From: Muribaculaceae bacterium
GTDB lineage: Bacteria; Bacteroidota; Bacteroidia; Bacteroidales; Muribaculaceae
Reading direction: 5' to 3'
Assembly: GCA_029057985.1 (NCBI GenBank)
Contig: JAIDYR010000050.1
Coordinates: forward strand, 1-46,822
Length of the DNA: 46,822 nucleotides
Of the stretch, positions 36,868 to 46,822 are shown in pieces (position 1 is the stretch's first letter; every line of letters begins with the position of its first letter). Below the pieces are notes generated by a model that was not told the DNA's origin, did no database searches, and saw only the letters and a list, made by a program, of their open reading frames with translations. Position numbers and translations under genes: made by a program.

Positions 36868-38259
36868 TTATTTATTTTTAATATTATCGATGAAATTCAG
36901 ATCAAGCACCTTACGCAGAGAAAGAGACAGAACAGCACCGCGCATGAAGAGAAACGACATGAAGCATATCCAAATCAAAGAGGTAGCGGCAACAGGATTC
37001 TGATTCGACTCATGCATGATCGCTCCCAATAGATAATGAAGACCAAAGAAGCAAACTGCCCCGGTCATTGTCGCCAGCATCATTCTGAAAGTATCCGTCA
37101 ACCCCACGTAGACCCCGTCGAACATAAATGCAGCTACCGACACAATCGGCAATATCCATGTGACCCATTGGATATCACACAGGGCTGCCCTTACCGATTC
37201 CACATCAGTAAGCATATTGACAATCTCAGGAGTAAATAAGAGATATGCGATAGTAAAAGATACTGTCACCACTCCCGACCAGACTCCCAAGGCCTTTACG
37301 GCCATTACAAGATTATATCTGTTTCTCTCTCCTGCATAGCGCCCGCATAAAGCCTCTCCTCCAAATGCAAATCCATCCATGAAATAACTGAAAAACATAA
37401 AGAATTGCATCAATAACGCATTGACAGCCAGAGAGGTCTCGCCCAGATGTCCGCAATAACTTGTCAAAGCGAAAGAGACTGCCATAAGGCATGCCGAACG
37501 AACAAACAGGTTGGCATTGACCTTAAAGAATCTCCCTATTTCCAGACCTTTCGTCAATCCTCTGAGCGGACTCAACATACGCCCCGGCAATAACTTTGAA
37601 GCAAAGATCAATGAGAGTATAAAACCGATCCAATTAGCCGTAAGCGTTCCGTAGGCGACACCGATAAATCCTGCTTCCAATCCGAAGACGAGTCCGAAGC
37701 TGACAGCAATATTTATAATGTTGATTGTAATAGCCACGATCATTGGATAAAGAGTATTCTGACTCCCTACCATCCATCCGCTCAGTGCCATGGTCGCGAG
37801 AATGGCCGGAGCCCCGGCTATGCTGACAACGAAATACTCTCGTCCCAACTTAGCAGCTTCGGCCGGAGGAGTCATAAGATGCAGCATCAGATCGCCAAGA
37901 AAAGGGGATAAGAGAATCAGCAGCCCACCGATTCCAAGACCGAGCAAAAGCGAGATAGTGAGTATGCGCCGGCGCCGGTCGTCGTCTCTCATGCCGAATG
38001 ATTCTGCCGTCAGTCCTGAGGTACCCATCCTGAGAAAACCACAAAGCCAATATAAAGCATTGACCATCATAGTCCCTACTGAAATCGCCGCGATGTAGAC
38101 GGCCGCTCCGAGATGTCCGGTGATATACGTATCGCTTAATCCGAGCAAGGGCACGGTCACATTGCTTATTATCGCCGGGCCGGCCAAAGCCCCGCTCATC
38201 CGCAGCATACTCAACAATCCGATCTCAGAATTTTTATCCTGTCGTATGATATTGCGCAT
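36868..38259 (-). CDS. MATE family efflux transporter
   Basis: Polytopic inner-membrane drug/cation antiporter of the MATE (DinF-like) branch, twelve predicted helices. I start it at MRNIIRQDKN (38259, 463 residues). An in-frame ATG at 38295 exists but lies upstream of a good -7 box (TATCTTTG, 38283-38290), so it is unlikely to be transcribed. Family marks include SGALAGPAIISNVTVPLLGL, SDTYITGHLG and GFLRMGTSGLTAESFG. The substrate is unknown. ispE follows after 6 bases. Confidence 0.93.
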   Translation of the reverse strand: MRNIIRQDKNSEIGLLSMLRMSGALAGPAIISNVTVPLLGLSDTYITGHLGAAVYIAAISVGTMMVNALYWLCGFLRMGTSGLTAESFGMRDDDRRRRILTISLLLGLGIGGLLILLSPFLGDLMLHLMTPPAEAAKLGREYFVVSIAGAPAILATMALSGWMVGSQNTLYPMIVAITINIINIAVSFGLVFGLEAGFIGVAYGTLTANWIGFILSLIFASKLLPGRMLSPLRGLTKGLEIGRFFKVNANLFVRSACLMAVSFALTSYCGHLGETSLAVNALLMQFFMFFSYFMDGFAFGGEALCGRYAGERNRYNLVMAVKALGVWSGVVTVSFTIAYLLFTPEIVNMLTDVESVRAALCDIQWVTWILPIVSVAAFMFDGVYVGLTDTFRMMLATMTGAVCFFGLHYLLGAIMHESNQNPVAATSLIWICFMSFLFMRGAVLSLSLRKVLDLNFIDNIKNK

Positions 38260-38282
38260 TATGGATTTATTTATTAACTTTG

Positions 38283-38290
38283 CAAAGATA
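38283..38290 (-). promoter_or_regulatory. -7 promoter element of the MATE-ispE operon
   Basis: TATCTTTG on the minus strand, identical to the nuoA -7 box. No clear TTTG is found 19-21 bases upstream. It helps decide the MATE start codon. Confidence 0.5.
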
Positions 38291-38440
38291 AGCATTTTTT
38301 ACTATAGATGTCATCATTAAAGCTGCGTAATTTGCGGTGGGCGGCATCTTCCGTTGATAAAGTTGATCCGCAACCATTCGGATTTTGATTGACTTCATCA
38401 GGGAAATTTCAATATAAGAATTCAATACAAGGAACCACAT

Positions 38441-39271
38441 ATGTCGGATTACAATCCAAGAGCAAACCTCTCTTCGGCAGACTTCGCTGACACCGGCCTT
38501 TGGAGACTGATCATCTATATCAGCCTTAAGGGGATGAGTGCCTATTTAAAGCATACATCCGACAAAAGCCGCCCAATGGCAAAGATGCTTTCAGAATCAT
38601 GGCATTCCTCTGATCCTGAATCCCTGCTGAAAAATATTGAAAACGCGGTCTATGACCATCCCGTACTGCTGGATGACTTTGCCACTGAAATCATACTCGA
38701 AACTCCTCACACGACTTTTGTGCCTAACGAAATAATCGACGAAGAGGATGATGCGGAATTTTCCGTCTATACTGCCCTGTTTCCCGGGGGGGATCCGGAA
38801 ATTATAGCCGACAGACTCCCGGATTATACAGCACTCTTCTCTCTGACACGTGGCCTCGACGGCTTTATAGCAAGGACAATGCCCGGATCTCGAATACGTT
38901 CCCATCTTGCAGTAATCGCTGAGAGAATGCGTCGGCAATCAGCTCCAGGGCCGAGAGTATATCTTGACATTCGCAATGGAGAAGTCGACATTCTATTGTT
39001 TAGGGATTCTACACTTCTATCGGCAAGTGTGCAAAAATGGCGCACGCCGGAGGATATCGCATATCGGATTCTTAATCTTCTCAATGCCTACGGAATATCA
39101 CCCAAAGATGCAAGCATCTTTCTCTCCGGACCGGTCGAAACCAGGAATTTACTCTCCGAAATCCTGCGGAATTTCACTCCCGAAATATCCCGGATGATCC
39201 TCCCCTTCAATCCCGGAGAGGAGACAGATATGCCCCTCGCCGCTCTTCTGCAAGCGTTTCGGGAAGGATAA
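38441..39271 (+). CDS. DUF3822 family protein
   Basis: 276 residues, no signal peptide, cytoplasmic. It has the pattern of the Bacteroidetes DUF3822 family: an N-terminal LWRLIIYISLKGMSAYLKHT, then TTFVPNEIIDEEDDAEF, and a C-terminal half like the ASKHA fold (GPRVYLDIRNGEVDILLFRD, KDASIFLSGPVETRNLLSEI). In Bacteroidales it commonly precedes rsmD, as here with 13 bases between. Function is unknown; the family call comes from memory of the pattern and the gene order. Confidence 0.8.
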   Translation: MSDYNPRANLSSADFADTGLWRLIIYISLKGMSAYLKHTSDKSRPMAKMLSESWHSSDPESLLKNIENAVYDHPVLLDDFATEIILETPHTTFVPNEIIDEEDDAEFSVYTALFPGGDPEIIADRLPDYTALFSLTRGLDGFIARTMPGSRIRSHLAVIAERMRRQSAPGPRVYLDIRNGEVDILLFRDSTLLSASVQKWRTPEDIAYRILNLLNAYGISPKDASIFLSGPVETRNLLSEILRNFTPEISRMILPFNPGEETDMPLAALLQAFREG

Positions 39272-39284
39272 AACAAAAATAAAG

Positions 39285-39821
39285 ATGAGAATAATCAGAG
39301 GCAAATATGGTCGACGTCGTTTCGACCCCCCTAAAAATATAACGGCTCGCCCCACTACGGATTTTGCGCGCGAGAATATCTTCAACGTTATCGAGAATCT
39401 TGAGGATATAGAAGACAAGGAGGTCTGCGATCTCTTTGCCGGCACAGGAGCTATCGCATTTGAGTTTCTCTCACGCGGTGCCTCGGGAGTGACAGCCGTA
39501 GAAATGGCTCAGACTCAAATTAATTTCATTCGCTCAGTTAAAGATAAACTCGGAGATGAGACTCTCCGGATTGTGAAAGGCGACGTTTTTAAATTCATCA
39601 CCGGCACACGCCGATCTTATGATATAATATTCGCGGATCCGCCTTACGATCATCCGCGTTTCGATGAAATTCCCGGACTCATTCTATCTTCGGATCTGGT
39701 CAAGCCGGGCACCCTGCTTATAATGGAGCATTCCGGAATCAGAGACTTCTCCTCGCTGCCCGGATTCTTCGAACGCCGGGAATACGGGAGTGTCAACTTC
39801 TCATTATTCAGAGTAAAATAA
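39285..39821 (+). CDS. rsmD: 16S rRNA (guanine(966)-N(2))-methyltransferase
   Basis: SAM-dependent enzyme that methylates G966 of 16S rRNA during 30S assembly; 178 residues. It shows MRIIRGKYGRRRFDPPKNIT, RPTTDFARENIFNVIENLED, the SAM loop DLFAGTGAIAFEFLSRGAS and the catalytic DPPY in IIFADPPYDHPRF. The start at 39285 is 13 bases after the DUF3822 stop. Confidence 0.95.
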   Translation: MRIIRGKYGRRRFDPPKNITARPTTDFARENIFNVIENLEDIEDKEVCDLFAGTGAIAFEFLSRGASGVTAVEMAQTQINFIRSVKDKLGDETLRIVKGDVFKFITGTRRSYDIIFADPPYDHPRFDEIPGLILSSDLVKPGTLLIMEHSGIRDFSSLPGFFERREYGSVNFSLFRVK

Positions 39822-39950
39822 CCCAACATCTTATTTACCCTTATAATCCATCTGCATTCCACTCTCTTTACCTCTTAACCACATAAATAAAACCTCCTCG
39901 ATATTACCTCATACCTAATTATCTATTCCTCTCCCCAATTACCTAAAAAT
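39822..39950 (+). other. Almost G-free leader before ribBA
   Basis: This 129-base spacer has only two G residues on the plus strand and is made of A, C and T, with several TTACC repeats. It cannot hold a TTTG-type promoter on the plus strand and shows no FMN riboswitch. The RNA should be nearly unstructured. Confidence 0.85.
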
Positions 39951-41171
39951 ATGGCCAACGAAAATATCAAACTTGATTCAATAGAAGAAGCTCTTGAGGA
40001 TTTCCGCAATGGCAAATTCCTCGTAGTAGTCGACGATGAGGATCGCGAAAATGAAGGTGACCTCATCATTGCCGCAGAAAAAATCACCCCCGAGGATGTC
40101 AATTTCATGCTGAAGAATGCCCGGGGAGTGCTTTGCGTACCGATTACTAACGCCGCATGCGAGCGTCTGCAACTTCCGCATCAGGTCGGAGATAACACAT
40201 CAGTGCTCGGCACACCCTTCACCGTCACTGTCGACAAACTTGAGGGATGCTCGACGGGAGTCAGCATCAACGATCGTGCCGCAACTATCCGCCATCTCGC
40301 CGACCCGGACGCAAAACCGGAAGATTTCGGCCGTCCGGGACATATAAATCCTCTATATGCTCAGGATAAGGGAGTGCTTGTACGCGCCGGACACACCGAA
40401 GCAGCCGTCGATCTCGCCCGACTCGCCGGACTTCAGCCCTGCGCGGCTCTGATGGAAATCATGAGCGATGACGGATCAATGGCCCGACTTCCGGAACTTC
40501 GCAAACGTGCGGATGAATGGGGACTCAAACTTATCTCCATCCGCGACCTTATCGCTTATCGCCTGCGCACAGAAAATCTGCTCGAAAGAGGAGAAGAGGT
40601 CGACATGCCGACCGCTTACGGACATTTCCATCTCATACCGTTCCGCCAGAAAGACAATGGACTTGAGCACATTGCTTTGGTTAAAGGAGACCCGACAAGT
40701 CAGGAGCCGATGCTCGTGAGGGTTCATTCCTCATGCATGACAGGTGATATTTTCGGCTCCCAACGATGCGAATGTGGCGAGCAACTTCACCTCGCTATGC
40801 AGATGATCGAAAAGGAAGGTCGCGGAGCTATCATCTATCTTAATCAGGAAGGACGCGGAATCGGACTTATGGATAAAATCAAGGCGTATAAGCTCCAGGA
40901 AAAAGGTCTGGATACCGTAGATGCCAACCTCCATCTCGGACATAAGGCCGACGAACGAGATTACGGAGTCGGCGCCGGAATCCTGAACTCTCTTGGAATC
41001 ACCAAGATGCGACTGATGACCAATAATCCCATGAAGAGAATCGGACTGGAAGGTTATGGGCTGGAAATCGTGGAAAATGTCCCTCTGGAGATTACTCCCA
41101 ATGAATATAACCGCGAATATATGCACACTAAAAAGACCCGCATGGGCCATAACCTACACAAAGTAAATTAA
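39951..41171 (+). CDS. ribBA: Bifunctional 3,4-dihydroxy-2-butanone-4-phosphate synthase / GTP cyclohydrolase II
   Basis: Makes both early precursors of riboflavin. 406 residues. The RibB domain (about 1-205) shows [30 protein letters not shown] and [16 protein letters not shown]. The RibA domain (about 210-400) has the zinc cysteines in [20 protein letters not shown], the [16 protein letters not shown] loop and [18 protein letters not shown]. The start is preceded by a G-poor leader. No promoter is visible in the gap, so it may be transcribed with DUF3822 and rsmD. Confidence 0.97.
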   Translation: MANENIKLDSIEEALEDFRNGKFLVVVDDEDRENEGDLIIAAEKITPEDVNFMLKNARGVLCVPITNAACERLQLPHQVGDNTSVLGTPFTVTVDKLEGCSTGVSINDRAATIRHLADPDAKPEDFGRPGHINPLYAQDKGVLVRAGHTEAAVDLARLAGLQPCAALMEIMSDDGSMARLPELRKRADEWGLKLISIRDLIAYRLRTENLLERGEEVDMPTAYGHFHLIPFRQKDNGLEHIALVKGDPTSQEPMLVRVHSSCMTGDIFGSQRCECGEQLHLAMQMIEKEGRGAIIYLNQEGRGIGLMDKIKAYKLQEKGLDTVDANLHLGHKADERDYGVGAGILNSLGITKMRLMTNNPMKRIGLEGYGLEIVENVPLEITPNEYNREYMHTKKTRMGHNLHKVN

Positions 41172-41242
41172 TCCGCGCAGACCTCCGACTGAATTCACCG
41201 GCTCTCCTCTCATTCCATTATCCTAACTTGAGACAACCTGAT

Positions 41243-44122
41243 ATGAAGCATGCAAATATAACTCTCGCTGCATCACTGCTGCTCTGCGGAGCTTCACTTT
41301 TCTCTCTTGATGCCAAGCGTCCGCTAAACCATGACGATTTCGACGCATGGCAATCAGTAAAAGCTGATGCGATCTCACGCAACGGCAACTGGAGCGCCTA
41401 CAGAATCGTGCCTCAGGAAGGCGACGCAACTCTATATCTGAGAAATAACAGGAAAGGCTCTGTCATCACAATTGACCGCGGCGATCAACCATCCTTTACG
41501 GCCGACGGCAAATGGGCCATCGCCAAGTTAAAGCCTTTCTATGCCGATACCCGTAAGGCGAAAATAGATAAGAAGAAGGATTTTGATCTACCGCAGGATA
41601 CCCTCATCATCGTAGACCTGTCAAACGGTCGGATTGAGAAGATTCCAAACGTAATCAACTATAAAGTAGGCGAACGCGGAGGTAATTTCATAGCATATCA
41701 GAGCTGCGACACTCTTCATATCAAACCCAAGGATCTCAAGAATAAAAAGGCCGGGAAGCCACTTATCATACGCTCTCTGACTACTCCGGCACAGAAAAGC
41801 GTGAAATGGGTGAGCGAATATGGCTTTTCCAAAGACGGCCACAGGCTGGCCCTTAAAATCACTCCTCCGGAAAAGGATACATTATCTACTCCCGGAGTGG
41901 CCATCGTCAATCTGCCGGACACTTCGATGACACTAATCGACCGCGATAGAAAATTCTATTCTCTGCCGCAATTCAACGACAACGCTTCGATGCTCGCCTA
42001 CACGGCATCGGATGATTCTATCGATTCCGGCACCCGGCATGCGCGTCTTTATCTTGTCGAACTTTCGCGAACTCCCATGCTCGATCCCAATCCGAGAGAA
42101 TTCGATATTTCTTTCCTGACTCTCGAACCCATCAATCTGCAACCCCCTCATTCGGATGATCCCGAGATTCAAGCTCGTCTGGAGAAAGAGCGCGCTGAAG
42201 AGATTCGGAAGTCGGCCGGCGATACATTGAGGATAAATCAATACAGCCAACCGAAATTCTCCAAGTCGGGGCGCTTCCTCTATGTAGATGTTGCTCCCGT
42301 CATCGCGCCTAACGATACAACTATCGTGGACTTCGAACAAGCTGCACTTGATATCTGGCGCTGGAACGCACCCTACACACCACCTCAGGAGAAAGCTAAT
42401 CTCGACAAACTCCGGAAGAAGGGTCTCCCCGTAGTCATCGATCTGGATAATGACTGCAATTACCATCTGCTGACCAAGAATATGCTCGCGACCGTAGAGC
42501 CCCCCTTCAACCTCGATGCAGAATGGGCCTTGATACATGATCCCTCTGAGAAAATGATCTCCAAGCAGTGGGATTATTTTGCCAGGGAGGATCTCAAAAT
42601 GGTCAATGTCGCTACCGGACAGACAAAGGCCATTGGCCCGGTAAGCCATGAAGCCGTTCTTTCCCCCGACGGGCGTTTCACCGTATGGTTTACCGATCGC
42701 CAATATTACGCTTATGACGTCAAGACCGGTAAAACAATATGCCTTTCAGAGAGCATTGAAGAGCCTCTTTGGAATATCGACGATGATCATCCGATGCCTT
42801 CGGAAGCTTATGGCATCGCCGGATGGGGCGAAGGTGACAATAGGGTGCTTGTCTATGATAAATATGATATATGGAGTCTTGACCTGACAGGCGAATCCGA
42901 ACCTTTCAATCTGACTTCGGGTGAAGGACGAAAGAATAACCTCAAGATTCGTTATAATCGTCTCGATCCGGAATTCAGAACTCTGAAGAAGGGAGAGACC
43001 ATGGTAGCCGGCCTATTTGATTATGCCACCAAGAAGTTCGGCATTGCAACTCTGCCCTACTCCGGCTCACCGGTAAAACCCTCCATAAAGATTCTTGATG
43101 AATATCGCATATCGCAGTTTAAAAAAGCCAAGGACGCCGATGTCTACATGTGGGAAAAAGCAAATTTCTCCACAATGCCGGATCTTTACACTTCCAATTC
43201 CACTGACTTCGCCCATGGCAAGCGACTGACTCATTCAAATCCTCAGATGAAAGATATTTCCTGGGGTACGGCTCAGCTTGTAAAATGGTATGCTTACGAC
43301 GGCAGCCCGGCCGAAGGAGTGCTATATCTTCCGGAGGATTTTGATCCGAATGGCAGTTATCCTCTGCTGAGTGTCTTCTATGAGACCGGATCGGAAGAAT
43401 TATATACTCATTATACTATGCAACCATCCTGGAGTTGGGTGAATTATCCCTTCTACGTCAGCCGGGGATATGCGGTCTTCGTGCCGGACATCCATTATAA
43501 GACTGCCGGCGTCCCGGGAGAGTGCTGCTATAATTATGTCTGTTCCGGAGTTGAAGAAATGTGTCGGCGCTATCCCGCTTTCGACAAGAAGCGTCTCGGT
43601 ATCGATGGCCAGTCGTGGGGCGGATATCAGACTGCATATCTTGTGACCCGGACCAATATGTTTGCTTGCGCCGGCAGCGGCGCTCCAGTAGCAAACATGA
43701 CTTCTGCCTTTGGAGGTATACGCTGGGGATCAGGCGATTCCAGAATGGCTCAATATGAGATGGGACAGAGCAGAATAGGGCGTAATTTATGGGATGCGCC
43801 GGAATTATATGTTGCCAATTCTCCCGTCTTCCATGCCGACAGGGTCGAGACCCCTCTTCTCATCATGCACAACGATGCCGACGGAGCAGTACCTTGGTAT
43901 CAGGGTATCGAGCTGTTTATGGCTCTTCGACGACTTGAAAAGCCGGTATGGATGCTCCAATACAACGGTGAGGCCCATAATATCAAAGCCCGCAAAAACC
44001 GCAAGGATATAACCAAGCGACTCCAGCAATTCTTCGATCATTATCTGAAGGGTGATCCTATGCCACGCTGGATGAGGGAGGGCATATCCCCCCTCAGAAA
44101 AGGGCAGGATCTTGGCTTTTGA
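41243..44122 (+). CDS. Secreted S9 family (prolyl oligopeptidase-type) serine peptidase
   Basis: About 959 residues from MKHANITLAASLLLCGASLF, a signal peptide; an upstream in-frame ATG at 41228 would add five residues with an acidic charge and is less likely. The long N-terminal part should be a beta propeller. The C-terminal alpha/beta hydrolase has the nucleophile in GIDGQSWGGYQTAYLV (Ser about 791). The aspartate lies in NDADGAVPWYQG and the histidine in YNGEAHNIKARKNRKD, the usual S9 triad. It probably cleaves short peptides in the periplasm. It converges on the RecD-like gene with a hairpin between. Confidence 0.93.
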   Translation: MKHANITLAASLLLCGASLFSLDAKRPLNHDDFDAWQSVKADAISRNGNWSAYRIVPQEGDATLYLRNNRKGSVITIDRGDQPSFTADGKWAIAKLKPFYADTRKAKIDKKKDFDLPQDTLIIVDLSNGRIEKIPNVINYKVGERGGNFIAYQSCDTLHIKPKDLKNKKAGKPLIIRSLTTPAQKSVKWVSEYGFSKDGHRLALKITPPEKDTLSTPGVAIVNLPDTSMTLIDRDRKFYSLPQFNDNASMLAYTASDDSIDSGTRHARLYLVELSRTPMLDPNPREFDISFLTLEPINLQPPHSDDPEIQARLEKERAEEIRKSAGDTLRINQYSQPKFSKSGRFLYVDVAPVIAPNDTTIVDFEQAALDIWRWNAPYTPPQEKANLDKLRKKGLPVVIDLDNDCNYHLLTKNMLATVEPPFNLDAEWALIHDPSEKMISKQWDYFAREDLKMVNVATGQTKAIGPVSHEAVLSPDGRFTVWFTDRQYYAYDVKTGKTICLSESIEEPLWNIDDDHPMPSEAYGIAGWGEGDNRVLVYDKYDIWSLDLTGESEPFNLTSGEGRKNNLKIRYNRLDPEFRTLKKGETMVAGLFDYATKKFGIATLPYSGSPVKPSIKILDEYRISQFKKAKDADVYMWEKANFSTMPDLYTSNSTDFAHGKRLTHSNPQMKDISWGTAQLVKWYAYDGSPAEGVLYLPEDFDPNGSYPLLSVFYETGSEELYTHYTMQPSWSWVNYPFYVSRGYAVFVPDIHYKTAGVPGECCYNYVCSGVEEMCRRYPAFDKKRLGIDGQSWGGYQTAYLVTRTNMFACAGSGAPVANMTSAFGGIRWGSGDSRMAQYEMGQSRIGRNLWDAPELYVANSPVFHADRVETPLLIMHNDADGAVPWYQGIELFMALRRLEKPVWMLQYNGEAHNIKARKNRKDITKRLQQFFDHYLKGDPMPRWMREGISPLRKGQDLGF

Positions 44123-44153
44123 TATATATTAGGATAACGTAAAGGGAACCTAT

Positions 44154-44187
44154 ATAGACCTCGTTTTTTATTGAAAACGGGGTCTAT
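44154..44187. terminator. Hairpin between S9 peptidase and RecD-like genes
   Basis: Arms 44154-44167 and 44174-44187 pair over 14 bp with one T-G pair around a 6-base loop (core TAGACC/GGTCTA plus CGTTTT/AAAACG). It covers the stop codon of the RecD-like gene (44184-44186). It is a likely bidirectional terminator for the converging genes, though the T run lies inside the stem. Confidence 0.6.
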
Positions 44188-45602
44188 TTCACAACCGGTA
44201 AGGTCGGATTAATAAGGAAAAGCTTTTCTGTGGCCCGGGTGAAAGCAGTATATGCCCATCGATAGAATGATTCGTCGATAGCATCGGGATCTATTCCCGA
44301 CATGTCGACATAGACGTGATTCCATTGGCCGCCCTGAGCCTTATGACACGTCACGCAATAACCATACTTTGCCTGAAGCGCATTGTAATATGGATCATCG
44401 AGAGTGTCCCTGATCTTCTCGGAAAGTTCTCCCGACTGTTCTTTCAGCACTATGTTATAGAATCTCTCCATTTCCGCGCGGGGGATAGCCGGACCTTCGG
44501 CATTGAGGGAGCGCAACATCAATTTCGCTCCTATTTCAATATCGGAAGCAGGAAAGTATAATTCGGTATCGACGAAAAAACGGCCATACATCTTTTCCGT
44601 CTTTCCGACCCATTTGACTTCTGCCATATCACCGTTTGCTATAAACGTCTTCAGCTTATTGACCTTGCTCCAGAAATAATCATTCTTTGCTATTACCAGA
44701 CGGTCACCCTGCTGTAGGGGTTCCTCTGCAAACATCACCATGTTGCGGATAGCCATATTGTATTTATTGGCGCGAATATTGGAACGTGTGATTATGATGG
44801 TATTGTCAACCCCTACTTCACTCCATGAATCTGAAAGTTTATCGGCAAGATCCGACGAGGAAATAATTTCCACATCCGAAAATCCACGGGTTTCGAGCAT
44901 TGGGATTTTTGTCAAGCCGTCACGGGGCATCGACTGGCGGATAAGAGTTGCATTATGAAGGATGCCGGAGTCTCCTGTCTGACGCATTGTCACGTCGAGA
45001 TTGAAAACGATTGGATCAAGACCCAGATTGCGCAATCTCGCTGTGTTCATTGCCGGCGACTGCTCCATCCCTACCGGAGGCAGCTGAGCGGTATCTCCGA
45101 CAAGAAGGAGAAGATTGCCTTCGTTGGAGAAGATATGACGCAACATTTGGAAAAGAAGCGAAGCAGAAGAATGACCATCCGTCACCAGAGATGCCTCGTC
45201 GACAACAAATAAAGTGTTGCGGTTAGGATTAGGAGCGAGGAAATATTTGGCATCGGGCGCCTGCGAATCAGGCCGAAAAATGCGTTTATGGATAGTGGAG
45301 GCATGCCCGAGAGCCATCTCTGCAGCCACTTTTGCGGCACGCCCGGTCGGCGCCATGACTACCGTAGGCATCTTATGCGCGGCCAATGTCTTTATCAGAG
45401 CTCCGACAATCGATGTCTTTCCGGAACCTGCATAGCCATTCAGTAAAAATACACCCCGGAAAGGTCGTTCCGTTATAAAAGTCGCCAGTGCATTTATCAA
45501 GTGCTGCTGAAGCTGATGAGGCACAAACGGGAGATTTCCCGCTATCTTTCCGGCTAAAACCGAAGAAGCCCCCGATGGATTTCCTGATAACGTTGCTGCC
45601 AT
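44184..45602 (-). CDS. RecD-like ATP-dependent DNA helicase
   Basis: 472 residues, superfamily 1 helicase of the RecD2/Pif1-like type. It shows the Walker A motif LLNGYAGSGKTSIVGALIKT, APTGRAAKVAAEMALGHAST (motif Ia), the Walker B LFVVDEASLV, VGDTAQLPPVGMEQSPAMN (motif III), TRSNIRANKYNMAIRN and the C-terminal YGYCVTCHKAQGGQWNHVYV then AYTAFTRATEKLFLI. There is no RecB/RecC nearby and no N-terminal nuclease, so it probably acts alone in DNA repair or replication restart. The first 25 residues vary in this family, and a -7-like box (TAATTTTG, minus strand, 45607-45614) lies so close that the true start may be further in. Confidence 0.9.
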   Translation of the reverse strand: MAATLSGNPSGASSVLAGKIAGNLPFVPHQLQQHLINALATFITERPFRGVFLLNGYAGSGKTSIVGALIKTLAAHKMPTVVMAPTGRAAKVAAEMALGHASTIHKRIFRPDSQAPDAKYFLAPNPNRNTLFVVDEASLVTDGHSSASLLFQMLRHIFSNEGNLLLLVGDTAQLPPVGMEQSPAMNTARLRNLGLDPIVFNLDVTMRQTGDSGILHNATLIRQSMPRDGLTKIPMLETRGFSDVEIISSSDLADKLSDSWSEVGVDNTIIITRSNIRANKYNMAIRNMVMFAEEPLQQGDRLVIAKNDYFWSKVNKLKTFIANGDMAEVKWVGKTEKMYGRFFVDTELYFPASDIEIGAKLMLRSLNAEGPAIPRAEMERFYNIVLKEQSGELSEKIRDTLDDPYYNALQAKYGYCVTCHKAQGGQWNHVYVDMSGIDPDAIDESFYRWAYTAFTRATEKLFLINPTLPVVK

Positions 45603-45622
45603 GATTCAAAATTAATCATAAA

Positions 45623-45656
45623 TTTCCATTTGAGAAAATTTCCCATTTGAGAAAAT
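45623..45656. repeat. 17-bp tandem duplication upstream of the RecD-like gene
   Basis: Two adjacent 17-base units (TTTCCATTTGAGAAAAT and TTCCCATTTGAGAAAAT), 16 of 17 bases alike, lie 21-54 bases before the start codon. They may be an operator or a simple duplication. Confidence 0.8.
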
Positions 45657-45722
45657 ATTCTATTGATTAAATTTTCCTTAAGTGCTATTTAACTAAATTT
45701 AATGATTTCAGACAAAAACATC

Positions 45723-45791
45723 CGTCGGGATTGAGAATAAGTCAAAAAAAATTTGTAATTTTGTAGCAAATAAGTTCTGACAATCCCGACG
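45723..45791. repeat. 11-bp inverted repeat flanking the enolase promoter
   Basis: CGTCGGGATTG (45723-45733) and CAATCCCGACG (45781-45791) are perfect inverted copies 47 bases apart. The left arm contains the -33 TTG, and the right arm lies just past the predicted transcription start. Two sites for one dimeric regulator are possible. Confidence 0.7.
45731..45763 (+). promoter_or_regulatory. Promoter of enolase
   Basis: TTG (45731-45733), 22 bases, TAATTTTG (45756-45763) on the plus strand. The -7 box is a perfect TAnnTTTG and shares TTTGTAATTTTG with the serine dehydratase promoter. The spacing is one or two bases long. The leader is about 148 bases. Confidence 0.6.
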
Positions 45792-45890
45792 TAGAGTTTT
45801 ATAATCACTGAATAGATGCACTATTACTCTCTTCTGATTGTCGGACCATAGATTCAGACGATAGAAAATCAAATAAGGAACCCAATATAA

Positions 45891-46822
<932 letters not shown>

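Noticed and set aside
39822..39950. FMN riboswitch before ribBA
   Set aside because: The segment has only two G residues and cannot form the conserved RFN stems.
45607..45614. Promoter TAATTTTG for the RecD-like gene
   Set aside because: The box fits, but transcription would begin at or inside the annotated start codon and no -33 box is seen; kept only as a hint that the start may be further in.

Overview
The window reads as chromosomal DNA of an anaerobic gut Bacteroidales bacterium, plausibly Muribaculaceae (the family level is inference). The signs are promoters of the Bacteroidetes type (TTTG, about 19-21 bases, TAnnTTTG), no need for Shine-Dalgarno sites, a NuoC-NuoD fusion, an F-type ATPase with a short epsilon subunit, a DUF3822-rsmD pair, a TonB-dependent receptor, Omp28-like and M6 proteins with C-terminal tails resembling type IX secretion signals, and a sigma/single-TM protein/Spy-like locus. 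No tRNA, rRNA, CRISPR array or prophage was seen.

Positions 1-15660 (minus strand) hold one unbroken energy cluster read from a good promoter at 15733-15763: nuoA-nuoB-nuoCD-nuoH, then the whole ATP synthase set atpD-C-B-E-F-H-A-G, then nuoI-J-K-L-M (nuoM runs off the left edge; nuoN would be expected beyond it). The ATP synthase operon therefore sits inside the complex I operon. The atpG-nuoI junction is only 7 bases, and no promoter is visible between nuoH and atpD. nuoE, F and G are absent from the locus. The ion-pumping side of complex I and the H+-driven ATP synthase are thus probably made from one message.

Positions 15800-23600 carry a lipoprotein and a TonB-dependent receptor (minus, each with its own promoter), a divergent L-serine dehydratase-RNase Z pair, a strong terminator, and a secreted Omp28-like protein with a CGWC motif.

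Positions 23788-33931 form an envelope/stress region. A 2046-residue alpha-2-macroglobulin-like protein without a thioester, a Spy-like periplasmic protein and a single-TM anti-sigma-like protein run leftward, separated by two near-identical 183-bp MITE copies flanked by TAA. Divergent from them is the most striking gene of the window: one ORF that joins a complete ECF-type sigma factor, a membrane/signal segment, a secreted M6 zinc metalloprotease and a sorting-like tail. It ends in a 21-bp tandem repeat and a 28-bp perfect hairpin.

Positions 33950-46822 are mostly housekeeping: dnaJ and grpE; ispE with a MATE transporter; DUF3822, rsmD and ribBA (the last behind an almost G-free leader); an S9 peptidase; a RecD-like helicase; and the first 301 codons of enolase behind a promoter flanked by an inverted repeat.
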